DNA from: Sphingobium sp.
GTDB lineage: Bacteria; Pseudomonadota; Alphaproteobacteria; Sphingomonadales; Sphingomonadaceae
Reading direction: 5' to 3'
Length of the DNA stretch: 20,869 nucleotides
Assembly: GCA_030148625.1 (NCBI GenBank)
Contig: JASBTC010000189.1
Span: forward strand, 1 to 20,869
The position numbers and the translations under genes were made by a program. Below are positions 7,691-14,932 of this stretch, in pieces; within the stretch, counting starts at the first letter, position 1, and each line of letters begins with the position of its first letter. The notes beneath the pieces are model-generated. The model saw nothing but the letters and a program-made list of their open reading frames with translations, was not told where the DNA came from and did not search any database.

Positions 7691-8613
7691 CACACCACCT
7701 CCGCACGCACGGGATTGGCAAGCATGCCGATCCCATCGATCGTCGCGACCATATGGTCGCCGTCCATCAGGAAGATGCCGCGCCCCATGCCGACACCGGC
7801 TGGCGTGCCGGTCGCGATCACATCGCCGGGCTTCAGCGCCAGCAGCGTCGAAAGATAGGCGATCTGTTCGAAAGCGTTGAAGATCATCTCGCCCGAATTG
7901 CCGTCCTGCATCATCTCGTCATTGACGCTGAGCGTAAGGCGAAGGTCGTGCGGATCGCCCAGGCAATCGCGCGGCACGAACCACGGCCCCATCGGGGTGA
8001 AGCTGTCGAAGCTCTTGCCGCGGAACCAGTCGTGCGAGAATGGAAAGTCGGTGCGGCGCGTCATGTCGCGGGCCGAGATGTCGTTGACGATCACATAGCC
8101 GGCAATGTGATCATAAGCCTGTTCGACGGGAATGCGGCGGCCGCCGCGACCGATCACGACGCCAAGCTCGACTTCCCAGTCGACCTTCCGGCTCTCGGGC
8201 GGCAGGAACACGGTGTCGTCGGGGCCGATGACGCTGTCGGGCGTCTTCAGGAAGATATAGGGCTGGCTGTCCGCCTTGGCCGCGAGCTTGGTCGCCATTT
8301 CATCGGCATGCTCGATATAGTTGGACGCCGCGCCGAACAGGCGATGCGGCGTGAACGGCGCCAGCGGTGCGGCGGCAACCGGGGCGAGCCCCAGGGCCCG
8401 CGCACGATCGGCCAGCCCGGCCAGTTCGGTGCCGATCGCATCCCAGTCGCGGATCAGTGCATCGACCGAGCCGATCCGCGCCGCAAGCGCTTCGCTGACC
8501 GGCACCTGCTCCGCGATCGCGGCAAGATCGTGGAGCGCATCGTCCAGCACGAGTGCGGATCGCACGGCACCCGACGCCGAATAGCGTGCGAGCGCGAACC
8601 AGGGTGCCGTCAT
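7690..8613 (-). CDS. Fumarylacetoacetate hydrolase (FAH)-family enzyme
   Basis: A 307-residue cytoplasmic enzyme, first gene of the minus-strand operon. The catalytic domain shows NYIEHADE (His102, Glu105), the metal ligands Glu147 and Glu149 in DWEVELGVVIG, and Asp178 in VNDISARD. The C-terminal GDVIATGTPAGVG is typical of the family. ATG at 8613 has GGAGA six bases upstream; a TTG at 8625 would add only four residues and is disfavoured. Members hydrolyse or hydrate ring-cleavage products (fumarylacetoacetate, fumarylpyruvate, 2-hydroxyhepta-2,4-dienedioate) or decarboxylate oxaloacetate. Together with the VOC protein it suggests breakdown of a cleaved ring by C-C hydrolysis. The acid released is unknown. 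Confidence 0.92.
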   Translation of the reverse strand: MTAPWFALARYSASGAVRSALVLDDALHDLAAIAEQVPVSEALAARIGSVDALIRDWDAIGTELAGLADRARALGLAPVAAAPLAPFTPHRLFGAASNYIEHADEMATKLAAKADSQPYIFLKTPDSVIGPDDTVFLPPESRKVDWEVELGVVIGRGGRRIPVEQAYDHIAGYVIVNDISARDMTRRTDFPFSHDWFRGKSFDSFTPMGPWFVPRDCLGDPHDLRLTLSVNDEMMQDGNSGEMIFNAFEQIAYLSTLLALKPGDVIATGTPAGVGMGRGIFLMDGDHMVATIDGIGMLANPVRAEVV

Positions 8614-8776
8614 TGCCGTCTCCAAAAACTGCGCCGTCGCCCGTTCGCGGGCCGGATCGGCGGATCATCGTCTCTGGATCAATAAAAGGCATAACGGGAC
8701 GCAATCATAATATCACTTTGGAATATCGAGTCGCGATTTTCCTATAGGTGAGCGGCTCGATGGCCATGCCCCGCGC
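8614..8776 (-). promoter_or_regulatory. Promoter region of the eight-gene minus-strand operon
   Basis: This gap lies between the TSUP permease stop and the FAH-family start. Its centre (about 8680-8745) is AT-rich compared with the flanks. It contains TATCAC at 8711-8716, within a stretch that reads ATATTCCAAAGTGATA on the minus strand, and the self-complementary octamer CCTATAGG at 8741-8748. The GTGATA element resembles ones near 9778 and 13353. No hairpin plus T-run terminator for the permease gene was found, so some read-through is possible. Confidence 0.55.
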
Positions 8777-9598
8777 TCAAGCGGTGATCACACGCCACGC
8801 CATGCGCAGCGCGACGATCAGCAGGAAAATCCCGAATGCGACGCCGAGTTGGCGCTTCGACAGGCGGTGCGCCAGCGCCGCCCCCCAGGGTGCCGAAATC
8901 CATGTCATCGGTGCGATCAGCAGGAAACCGATCGCATTGACATAGCCCAGGCTCGCCAGCGGCAGGCGCGGATCGCCCCAGCCGCCGAGAATATAGCCGA
9001 TCGTCCCGGGAATGCTGATCAGCAGCCCGAACAATGCCGCGGTGCCGACCGCGCGATGGATCGGATAATTGACCAATGTCAGGATCGGCACGCTCAGCGT
9101 GCCGCCGCCAATGCCCATCATCGACGAGGTCGCGCCGACCGCGAAGGGCAGCGGCTGTGCGACAATTCCGCGCGGCACGTCGTCGGCAAGCGTCACATGG
9201 TCGAGCGGCAGCAGCATCTTCGCCGCGACGAGGAAGGCGACGCCTGCGAAGACCGCCGACAGCACCACGCCATGGACATGCGACGCGATCAACGTGCCCA
9301 CGATCGCGCCCAGGAAGATCGCGACACCCCAGCGACGGACGAGATCGCCATCGACTGCGCCTTTTGCCCGATGCGCCCGCGACGAGGAGATCGAGGTGGG
9401 GATGATCGTCGCCAGCGATGTCGCGACCGCGACATGCATCCGGATCGCCGGATCGACCTTCAGAAAACCGAGCGCGACATCGAGGATCGGCACGACGACG
9501 ATACCGCCGCCAACCCCGAGCATTCCGGCGATCACTCCGCCGATCAGTCCGGTCGCCAGCATCGCCGCCGCCAGAGTCAGCATGTACGATATATCCAT
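8777..9598 (-). CDS. TSUP (TauE/SafE) family membrane permease
   Basis: A 273-residue integral membrane protein made of two homologous halves. Each half carries a glycine-rich family motif (GVIAGMLGVGGGIVVVP near the N terminus, SSMMGIGGGTLSVP in the second half) and several hydrophobic helices. The family moves sulfite, sulfonates or organic anions such as sulfoacetate. ATG at 9598 follows a GGGGAA site by seven bases. The gene is divergent from the aspartate dehydrogenase-like gene and lies 163 bases upstream of the importer operon. It may export an anion made by that operon or take up a substrate; direction and ligand are not visible. Confidence 0.92.
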   Translation of the reverse strand: MDISYMLTLAAAMLATGLIGGVIAGMLGVGGGIVVVPILDVALGFLKVDPAIRMHVAVATSLATIIPTSISSSRAHRAKGAVDGDLVRRWGVAIFLGAIVGTLIASHVHGVVLSAVFAGVAFLVAAKMLLPLDHVTLADDVPRGIVAQPLPFAVGATSSMMGIGGGTLSVPILTLVNYPIHRAVGTAALFGLLISIPGTIGYILGGWGDPRLPLASLGYVNAIGFLLIAPMTWISAPWGAALAHRLSKRQLGVAFGIFLLIVALRMAWRVITA

Positions 9599-9830
9599 CG
9601 ATCATTCCCCGCTGCGCGTCGGCCATGGATCACGACCGTCCGCCACCTTCGCGCTAGCGCCGTCCGATCATCGAGAAACCTATAAAAAACACCTCCCCAT
9701 ATTCGCTTTCGGAATAATGGGGCCAAGCCGACGCTATTCCTGCACCATATAGCGTGCCACCCGATTTCTATATTTCAGTGATACTCCATTCCCCTATGCT
9801 GTCCGCCTGATCAGCGGAAGAGCATCGTAT
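9599..9830. promoter_or_regulatory. Divergent promoter region between TSUP permease and aspartate dehydrogenase-like gene
   Basis: A 232-base region between two divergent starts, with AT-rich stretches near 9680-9720 and 9760-9790. It contains a bulged inverted repeat (9695-9722, listed separately). It also has the element ATATTTCAGTGATA, whose GTGATA lies at 9778-9783, 47 bases before the plus-strand ATG. Both outward genes have clear ribosome-binding sites, GGGGAA for the minus gene and GGAAG (9816-9820) for the plus gene. No exact promoter boxes are claimed. Confidence 0.6.
9695..9722. repeat. Bulged inverted repeat with 10-bp arms (hairpin or operator)
   Basis: CCCCATATTC (9695-9704) pairs with GAATAATGGGG (9712-9722) through a seven-base loop. 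All ten pairs are Watson-Crick, with one extra A in the right arm. Read on the minus strand, the hairpin is followed five bases later by a run of six T, so it could act as a leader terminator/attenuator for the permease gene. Because it lies between divergent genes it could equally be an operator. No family is assigned. Confidence 0.5.
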
Positions 9831-10637
9831 ATGGATTACAGAGTCGGCATTGCGGGTTTCGGAACCATCGGCGCAGTCGTCGCCGCGCGGCTTGTCGACG
9901 ACCTGCCCGGCCTGACGCTTGCGGCGATCAGTTCGGGCCGGCGCGAAACCGCCGAAGCGCGCATGGCCGCGCTCGGCATCGCCGTCCCGCTGGTTTCCCC
10001 CGCCGAGCTCGCCGAACGTTGCGACATCGTCGTCGAATGCGCGCCGACCGCGGCCTTCGCTTCGATCGCGGAGCCGGCGCTGGCGGCAGGCCGGATCCTC
10101 GTCACTGTCAGCGGTGCAGCGATCCTCCAGCATCCCGATATCGTCGAGCATGCGCGGCGCGGCAAAGGCCAGATCATCCTGGCGACCGGCGCCCTGCTCG
10201 GCTTCGACGCGGTGCGCGCCGCGGCCGAGGGCGTCATCCATTCGGTGCGCATGGTCACGCGCAAGCCACCGCGCTCGCTGCGCACCGCAAAATATGTCGT
10301 CGAGAACCAGATCGATCTCGACACGCTGACCGAGCCCTTGCTGCTGTTCAGCGGCAGCGCGCGCGAAGGCGCACGCGCCTTTCCGTCGAACGTCAATGTC
10401 GCCGCGGCCCTCGGCCTGGCCGGCATCGGCCCCGACCGCACCGAGCTCGAAATCTGGGCGGACCCCGGCAAGGTCCGCAACTGCCATCGCATCGACGTGG
10501 AGTCGGACAGCGCGCGCCTCGGCCTCGAGATCGAGAATATTCCCACCGACGAAAATCCCGGCACCGGCCGGATCACCGCACTCAGCATGATCGCGGCGTT
10601 GCGCGGCCTGACCGCCCCGCTGCGCGTCGGCAGCTGA
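9831..10637 (+). CDS. Aspartate dehydrogenase-like NAD(P)-dependent amino acid dehydrogenase
   Basis: A 268-residue two-domain oxidoreductase. The N-terminal Rossmann motif is GIAGFGTIG; the C-terminal DUF108-type domain carries NVNVAAALGLAGIGPDRT, EIWADP and DENPGTGRITALSM. All are close to L-aspartate dehydrogenases, which interconvert aspartate and oxaloacetate (via iminoaspartate) with release of ammonia. The catalytic His is present (His219 in NCHRI), although the following Glu of the common NxHEI form is Arg here. GGAAG ten bases upstream supports the ATG. It heads an operon with a VOC protein and kynureninase, and no nadA or nadC is nearby, so a role in catabolism is more likely than NAD synthesis. 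The substrate may be an amino acid other than aspartate; that is inference. Confidence 0.85.
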   Translation: MDYRVGIAGFGTIGAVVAARLVDDLPGLTLAAISSGRRETAEARMAALGIAVPLVSPAELAERCDIVVECAPTAAFASIAEPALAAGRILVTVSGAAILQHPDIVEHARRGKGQIILATGALLGFDAVRAAAEGVIHSVRMVTRKPPRSLRTAKYVVENQIDLDTLTEPLLLFSGSAREGARAFPSNVNVAAALGLAGIGPDRTELEIWADPGKVRNCHRIDVESDSARLGLEIENIPTDENPGTGRITALSMIAALRGLTAPLRVGS

Positions 10638-10660
10638 AATCCAATCAGAAAAGGAAACCC

Positions 10661-11101
10661 ATGCCCGTTCATCTCAAGCACGTCGCGATCGCCTCCGCCG
10701 ATCCCGACAACGCCTCCAAATTCTTCGTCGAAGTCCTTGGCTGGACGATCGCCGGCCGCATCGATAGCCGCAACGCGCTCGGCTATTACGTCACCGACGG
10801 CACGATCAACATCGCATTGCTCAACTTCAAGAACCGGCCGGCCGCCGGCATGGAGTTCGGCGAGGGCTATACCGGTCTGCATCATCTCGGCTTTCAGTGC
10901 GAGGATATCGAGGAGATCGTCGACAGCTTCGAGAATTCCGGCTTTGCGCCGCGTCACGACGTCAATATCGCGCAGGGGCTCGGCATGACCCCCGCCAAGG
11001 ACAATGCCGAATATAATATGACCGGTCCCGAGGGCGTGATGATGGACGTTTCCGAGCGCGGCTGGGTGGGCACCGCCACCTTCAAGCCCAGGCCGGCCTG
11101 A
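10661..11101 (+). CDS. Small VOC-family (glyoxalase/dioxygenase fold) protein
   Basis: A 146-residue single VOC module. Putative metal ligands are His7 in LKHVAIAS and His74 or His75 in GLHHLGF. In the third ligand position, where GPDGxxxE is usual, the sequence is GPEGVMMD, so Asp129 would replace the glutamate. AAAGGAAA precedes the ATG. It lies 23 bases after the dehydrogenase gene and five bases before kynureninase, so the three are almost certainly co-transcribed. It shares little obvious similarity with the larger VOC protein at 6158-6703. Possible roles include dioxygenase, isomerase/epimerase or lyase; none can be chosen from sequence. Confidence 0.85.
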   Translation: MPVHLKHVAIASADPDNASKFFVEVLGWTIAGRIDSRNALGYYVTDGTINIALLNFKNRPAAGMEFGEGYTGLHHLGFQCEDIEEIVDSFENSGFAPRHDVNIAQGLGMTPAKDNAEYNMTGPEGVMMDVSERGWVGTATFKPRPA

Positions 11102-11106
11102 CCCTT

Positions 11107-12360
11107 ATGGCGCCCCTTCCCTCCGACCTTTCGCGCGACGCCGCGCTCGCGCACGATGCGGCCGATCCGCTTGCCGGCTTCATCGGCGAGTTCACGCTGC
11201 CCGAAGCCACCATCTATCTCAACGGCAACTCGCTCGGGCCGAGCCCCAGCGCGGCGCTGGTGCGCGTCGCCGAATCGGCGAACGAAGAATGGAGCCGGCG
11301 GCTGATCACCAGCTGGAATCGCTCGGGCTGGTTCCAGCTGCCCTATCGGCTGGGCGACCGGATAGCAGGGCTGATCGGTGCCAATGCAGGCGAGGTCGTG
11401 ATGACCGACGGCACCAGCATCAACCTGTTCCGGATCGTCGCCACCGCGCTCGCGATGCGGCCCGACCGTCGCGTGATCGTGATGGAGGGCAGCAATTTCC
11501 CGACCGACAATTATGTCGTCCAGGGCCTGATCGCCACGCTCGGCCAGGGCCATGTCATCCGCTTCGCCGAAAAGGACGAGATCGCCGCCGCGATCGGGGA
11601 TGACGTCGCCGCGGTCGTGCTGACCCAGACCCATTACAAGACCGGCCATATCCTCGACATGACCACGATCACGGCGCAGGCACACGCCGCCGGCGCGCTC
11701 GCCGTCTGGGATCTGTGCCACAGCGCGGGCGCGATCCCCGTCGATCTCAATGGCTGCAACGCCGACCTCGCGGTCGGCTGCACTTATAAATATCTGAACG
11801 GCGGGCCCGGCAGCCCCGCTTTCCTGTTCGCCGCCAAGCGCCATCACGCCGATCTCGTCCAGCCGCTGACCGGCTGGTGGGGGCATGGCGCACCCTTCGC
11901 CTTCGACCGCGACTATGCGCCCGCCGCCGGCATCGGCCGGATGCTCACCGGCACCCAGCCCATTTTGAGCATGGTCGCCGCCGAAGCCGGGATCGATATC
12001 GCCGAACGCGCCGGGCTGGAACGCGGCCGCACCAAATCGCGCGCACTCGGCGCATTGTTCCAGCAACTGGTCGCGGTGCGGCTGGGCGATGCGGGCTTCA
12101 CGCTCGGCAGCCCCGCCGACCCGGATGCGCGCGGCGGGCATATCGCCTACGAACATCCCAGAGGTTATCCGATCATGAAGGCGCTGATCAGCCGCGGCGT
12201 GATCGGCGATTTCCGGGCGCCTTCATCGATCCGCTTCGGCTTCTCGCCGCTCTATCTGCGCTATGTCGATATCTGGGATGCGGTGGAGATCCTGCACGAC
12301 ATCATGACGACCGGTGCATGGCGCGATCCGGCCTTCGCCGCGGTCGAAGCCGTCACCTGA
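11107..12360 (+). CDS. kynU: Kynureninase
   Basis: PLP enzyme that hydrolyses L-kynurenine or 3-hydroxykynurenine to anthranilate or 3-hydroxyanthranilate plus L-alanine. At 417 residues it matches the usual length. Visible signatures are YLNGNSLGP near the N terminus, TDGTSINLF, FPTDNYVVQG, WDLCHSAGA for cofactor contact, and the PLP lysine Lys228 in TYKYLNGGPGSPAF, at almost the same position as in Pseudomonas kynureninase. The C-terminal FGFSPLYLRY is also typical. No strong ribosome-binding site precedes ATG 11107; the stop of the VOC gene five bases upstream suggests translational coupling. The neighbouring 3-hydroxyanthranilate genes imply that its relevant product is 3-hydroxyanthranilate. 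Confidence 0.95.
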   Translation: MAPLPSDLSRDAALAHDAADPLAGFIGEFTLPEATIYLNGNSLGPSPSAALVRVAESANEEWSRRLITSWNRSGWFQLPYRLGDRIAGLIGANAGEVVMTDGTSINLFRIVATALAMRPDRRVIVMEGSNFPTDNYVVQGLIATLGQGHVIRFAEKDEIAAAIGDDVAAVVLTQTHYKTGHILDMTTITAQAHAAGALAVWDLCHSAGAIPVDLNGCNADLAVGCTYKYLNGGPGSPAFLFAAKRHHADLVQPLTGWWGHGAPFAFDRDYAPAAGIGRMLTGTQPILSMVAAEAGIDIAERAGLERGRTKSRALGALFQQLVAVRLGDAGFTLGSPADPDARGGHIAYEHPRGYPIMKALISRGVIGDFRAPSSIRFGFSPLYLRYVDIWDAVEILHDIMTTGAWRDPAFAAVEAVT

Positions 12361-12381
12361 ACGAAACACTGCGCCGGCTGA

Positions 12382-13344
12382 TCACGCCAGCGCATGGTCG
12401 GCGACCGACTCCTCGGCGATGCGCTTGAGCACCGCGACGAAATAGTTGGTCGCCGGCGACCGGTCGACACCCTCCCTCAGCGTCACGCCGATCGCACCAT
12501 AGCCAATATCGAGATTGACCGGCAGCCGCACGAGATCGAGCTGCGAATCCGCGACCTGATAGGGCACGGCCGCGACCATGTCGGTCTCACGCAGGATCGT
12601 GTAATTGGCCAGGATCGATACCGATTCCACCGCGCGGACGGGAAGCTCGAGCTTGGCCTTGCGGAAACATTCCTCAAGCTGCCGGCGCAGCGAGGTTTCG
12701 GGCGGCGGCATGATCCAGTCCTGTGCCTGGAGGTCGGACAATCTGACCACCGACAGCTTGGTCAGCGGATGCCCCTTGCGCACCACGATCGAAACCGGTT
12801 CGTCATAGAGTATCTCCTGAACCAGGCCCTCGCGCTCGCGATATTCGGGCAGTCGACCGACGACGAGATCGAGATCGCCGACGCGCAGCATCGGCATCAG
12901 CTTGTCGTTGGTGCCTTCGACCACCGACACGGTGATCCCGGGCCGCTCGCGCTTCAGCGCGACGATGCTGCGCGGCAACAGGCTCGGCGCCGCCGCCAGC
13001 AAGGTGCCGACCGCGATCTTGCCCGTCGTGCCCTCGCGCAGCGACAGCAGTTCCTCGCTGGCATGGCGGACCTGTGCCAGGATCAGCTTGGCGTGGCGGA
13101 TGATGACGTCGCCATAAAGCGTCGGGGTCACGCCGCGCGACGAGCGTTCGAACAATTGCATGCCGAGCGTCGCTTCGAGATCGCGGATCATCTTGGTCGC
13201 CGCGGGCTGGGCGACGTTGAGCAATGTGGCGGCGCGCAGGATGTTGCGCTGCTCGCCGACGGTGATCAGCAATTTCAACTGCCGCAGCTTCAGCCGCGCA
13301 AGCAGCCGGTTCTCCACGACCTGTGGCGTCGCCTCCCCAGCCAT
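12382..13344 (-). CDS. LysR-type transcriptional regulator
   Basis: A 320-residue DNA-binding regulator. The N-terminal winged helix-turn-helix occupies roughly residues 17-75 (LKLRQLKLLITVGEQ, AATLLNVAQPAATKMIRDLE, LFERSSRGV). A LysR substrate-binding domain follows (VGTLLAAAPSLLP, DLDLVVGRLPE). It is divergent from the aminomuconate semialdehyde dehydrogenase gene, the usual layout for a LysR activator and its target, and convergent with kynU, with only 21 bases between the stops. An imperfect palindrome with the GTGATA element lies within 30 bases upstream of its start, suggesting autoregulation. The inducer could be a pathway intermediate such as 3-hydroxyanthranilate or 2-aminomuconate; this is inferred. 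Confidence 0.93.
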   Translation of the reverse strand: MAGEATPQVVENRLLARLKLRQLKLLITVGEQRNILRAATLLNVAQPAATKMIRDLEATLGMQLFERSSRGVTPTLYGDVIIRHAKLILAQVRHASEELLSLREGTTGKIAVGTLLAAAPSLLPRSIVALKRERPGITVSVVEGTNDKLMPMLRVGDLDLVVGRLPEYREREGLVQEILYDEPVSIVVRKGHPLTKLSVVRLSDLQAQDWIMPPPETSLRRQLEECFRKAKLELPVRAVESVSILANYTILRETDMVAAVPYQVADSQLDLVRLPVNLDIGYGAIGVTLREGVDRSPATNYFVAVLKRIAEESVADHALA

Positions 13345-13453
13345 CGTCTTCCTATCACATTAAAGTTATACAACGCCCTCAAAATATTATTTTCGCATTA
13401 TAAAAACAATCCATAGTTTTGGCCCGTTCTCGTAGCCGATCGTTGGAAAAAGA
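13345..13453. promoter_or_regulatory. Divergent LysR / aminomuconate pathway promoter region
   Basis: These 109 bases separate two divergent starts, and the section 13353-13412 is strongly AT-rich. TATCACATTAAAGTTATA (13353-13370) is an imperfect palindrome in which seven of nine positions per arm match, the form expected of a LysR-family recognition site. The plus-strand gene has GGAAAAAG just before its ATG; the minus-strand gene has AGGAAG. Confidence 0.6.
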
Positions 13454-14932
13454 ATGACGAAAAGTCCCTATCCGTTCGCCGATCGCACGCTTCCCAACTA
13501 CATTGATGGCGCGTTCGTCGGATCGGAAACGACCTTTCCGGTGATCGATCCCGTGACCGGCCAGGCGATCGGAAACGTCGCCCTGGCGGACAAGGCGGCG
13601 GTCGATGCGGCGGTCGCGGCGGCGAAACGCGCGCTGAAAGGACCATGGGCGCGGATGACGCTGGCGGCGCGCACCGCGATGCTCGTTGCGATCGCCGACG
13701 CGATCGAAGCGCGGTTCGACGAATTCGTCGCCGCCGAGATCGCCGACACCGGCAAGTCGCTGCTTCAGGCGACGACGATCGATATTCCGCGCGGCGCCGC
13801 CAATTTCCGCAGCTTCGCGGCGCTCGCCCAGGCACGCGCCATGACCAGCTTCCAGAGCGATACGCCCGACGGCCGCGGCGCGATCAATTACAGCATCGCC
13901 CGCCCGCTGGGTGTGGTCGCGGTGGTCTCCCCCTGGAACCTGCCTTTGCTGCTGCTGACCTGGAAAGTGGCGCCCGCGCTGGCATGCGGCAACACCATCG
14001 TCGCCAAGCCGTCGGAGGAAACCCCGTCGACCGCGACCCTGCTCGCCGAAGTGATGGACCAGGTCGGCCTGCCCGCCGGCGTGTTCAACCTCGTCCACGG
14101 CTTTGGCGGGGGATCGACCGGCGAATGGCTGGTCGGCCATCCCGATATCGACGCGATCACCTTCACCGGCGAGTCCGCGACCGGCTCGACGATCATGCGC
14201 GGCGCCGCCGACGGGGTGAAGCCATTGTCGTTCGAGCTTGGCGGCAAGAATGCCGCGATCGTCTTCGCCGATGCCGATTTCGACGCGGCGATCGCGGGCA
14301 CGATGCGCTCGGTCTTCTCCAATTGCGGGCAGGTCTGCCTGTGTTCCGAGCGCGTCTATGTCGAGCGCCCGATCTTCGATCGCTTCGTCGCCGAACTCGC
14401 GGCGCGGGCCAAGGCGCTGAAGGTCGGCGATCCGTTCGACGGTGCCGATATGGGGCCGCTGATCTCCGCCCAGCATCGCGACAAGGTGCTCGGCTATTAC
14501 CGGCTTGCGGTCGAAGAGGGTGCAACGGTGGTAGCAGGCGGCGGCGTGCCTGCGATGGGTGGCGACATCGCCAACGGCTTCTTCGTCGAACCGACGATTC
14601 TGACCGGCCTGCCCGAAACCGCGCGCTGCGTGCGCGAGGAGATTTTCGGCCCCATCTGCCACATCGCCCCCTTCGACGACGAGGATGCGGTGGTCGAGAT
14701 GGCCAATGACTCGCGTTACGGCCTGGCCGCCGCGATCTGGACACGCGACGTCGGCCGCGCGCACCGCGTCGCGGCGCGCATGGAAACCGGCGTGGTCTGG
14801 GTCAATGACTGGTTCCTGCGCGACCTGCGCACGCCGTTCGGCGGGGTGAAGCTGTCGGGCATCGGCCGCGAGGGCGGCGAACATTCGCTGGCCTTCTATT
14901 CCGAACCCATGAACATCTGCATCAAATTGTGA
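13454..14932 (+). CDS. nbaE: 2-aminomuconate 6-semialdehyde dehydrogenase
   Basis: NAD-dependent dehydrogenase that oxidises 2-aminomuconate 6-semialdehyde to 2-aminomuconate. The 492-residue ALDH has the subfamily-typical SPWNLPL and LTWKVAPALACGNT segments, KPSEETP, catalytic base Glu261 in FELGG and nucleophile Cys295 in GQVCLCSERVYVERP. An Arg-rich substrate loop, DLRTPFGG, is also present. These features are shared with hydroxymuconic semialdehyde dehydrogenases (XylG/DmpC). The amino substrate is chosen because ACMS decarboxylase and 2-aminomuconate deaminase genes follow in the same operon. It is the first gene after the LysR divergent promoter. Its stop overlaps the next gene by the gTGA junction at 14929-14932. 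Confidence 0.93.
   Translation: MTKSPYPFADRTLPNYIDGAFVGSETTFPVIDPVTGQAIGNVALADKAAVDAAVAAAKRALKGPWARMTLAARTAMLVAIADAIEARFDEFVAAEIADTGKSLLQATTIDIPRGAANFRSFAALAQARAMTSFQSDTPDGRGAINYSIARPLGVVAVVSPWNLPLLLLTWKVAPALACGNTIVAKPSEETPSTATLLAEVMDQVGLPAGVFNLVHGFGGGSTGEWLVGHPDIDAITFTGESATGSTIMRGAADGVKPLSFELGGKNAAIVFADADFDAAIAGTMRSVFSNCGQVCLCSERVYVERPIFDRFVAELAARAKALKVGDPFDGADMGPLISAQHRDKVLGYYRLAVEEGATVVAGGGVPAMGGDIANGFFVEPTILTGLPETARCVREEIFGPICHIAPFDDEDAVVEMANDSRYGLAAAIWTRDVGRAHRVAARMETGVVWVNDWFLRDLRTPFGGVKLSGIGREGGEHSLAFYSEPMNICIKL

Noticed and set aside
9831..10637. Assignment of the AspDH-like gene as nadX for NAD biosynthesis
   Set aside because: No nadA, nadB or nadC gene is near; the operon partners are a VOC protein and kynureninase, so a catabolic role is more likely. 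The symbol was left blank.
12355..12400. Possible transcription terminator between convergent kynU and the LysR gene
   Set aside because: Only short GC-rich partial complementarity is present, with no stable hairpin plus T-run on either strand.
13379..14884. Long minus-strand open frame opposite the aminomuconate semialdehyde dehydrogenase gene
   Set aside because: The composition is Arg/Gly/Asp/His-rich, no domain is visible, and the plus strand has an intact ALDH with catalytic residues.
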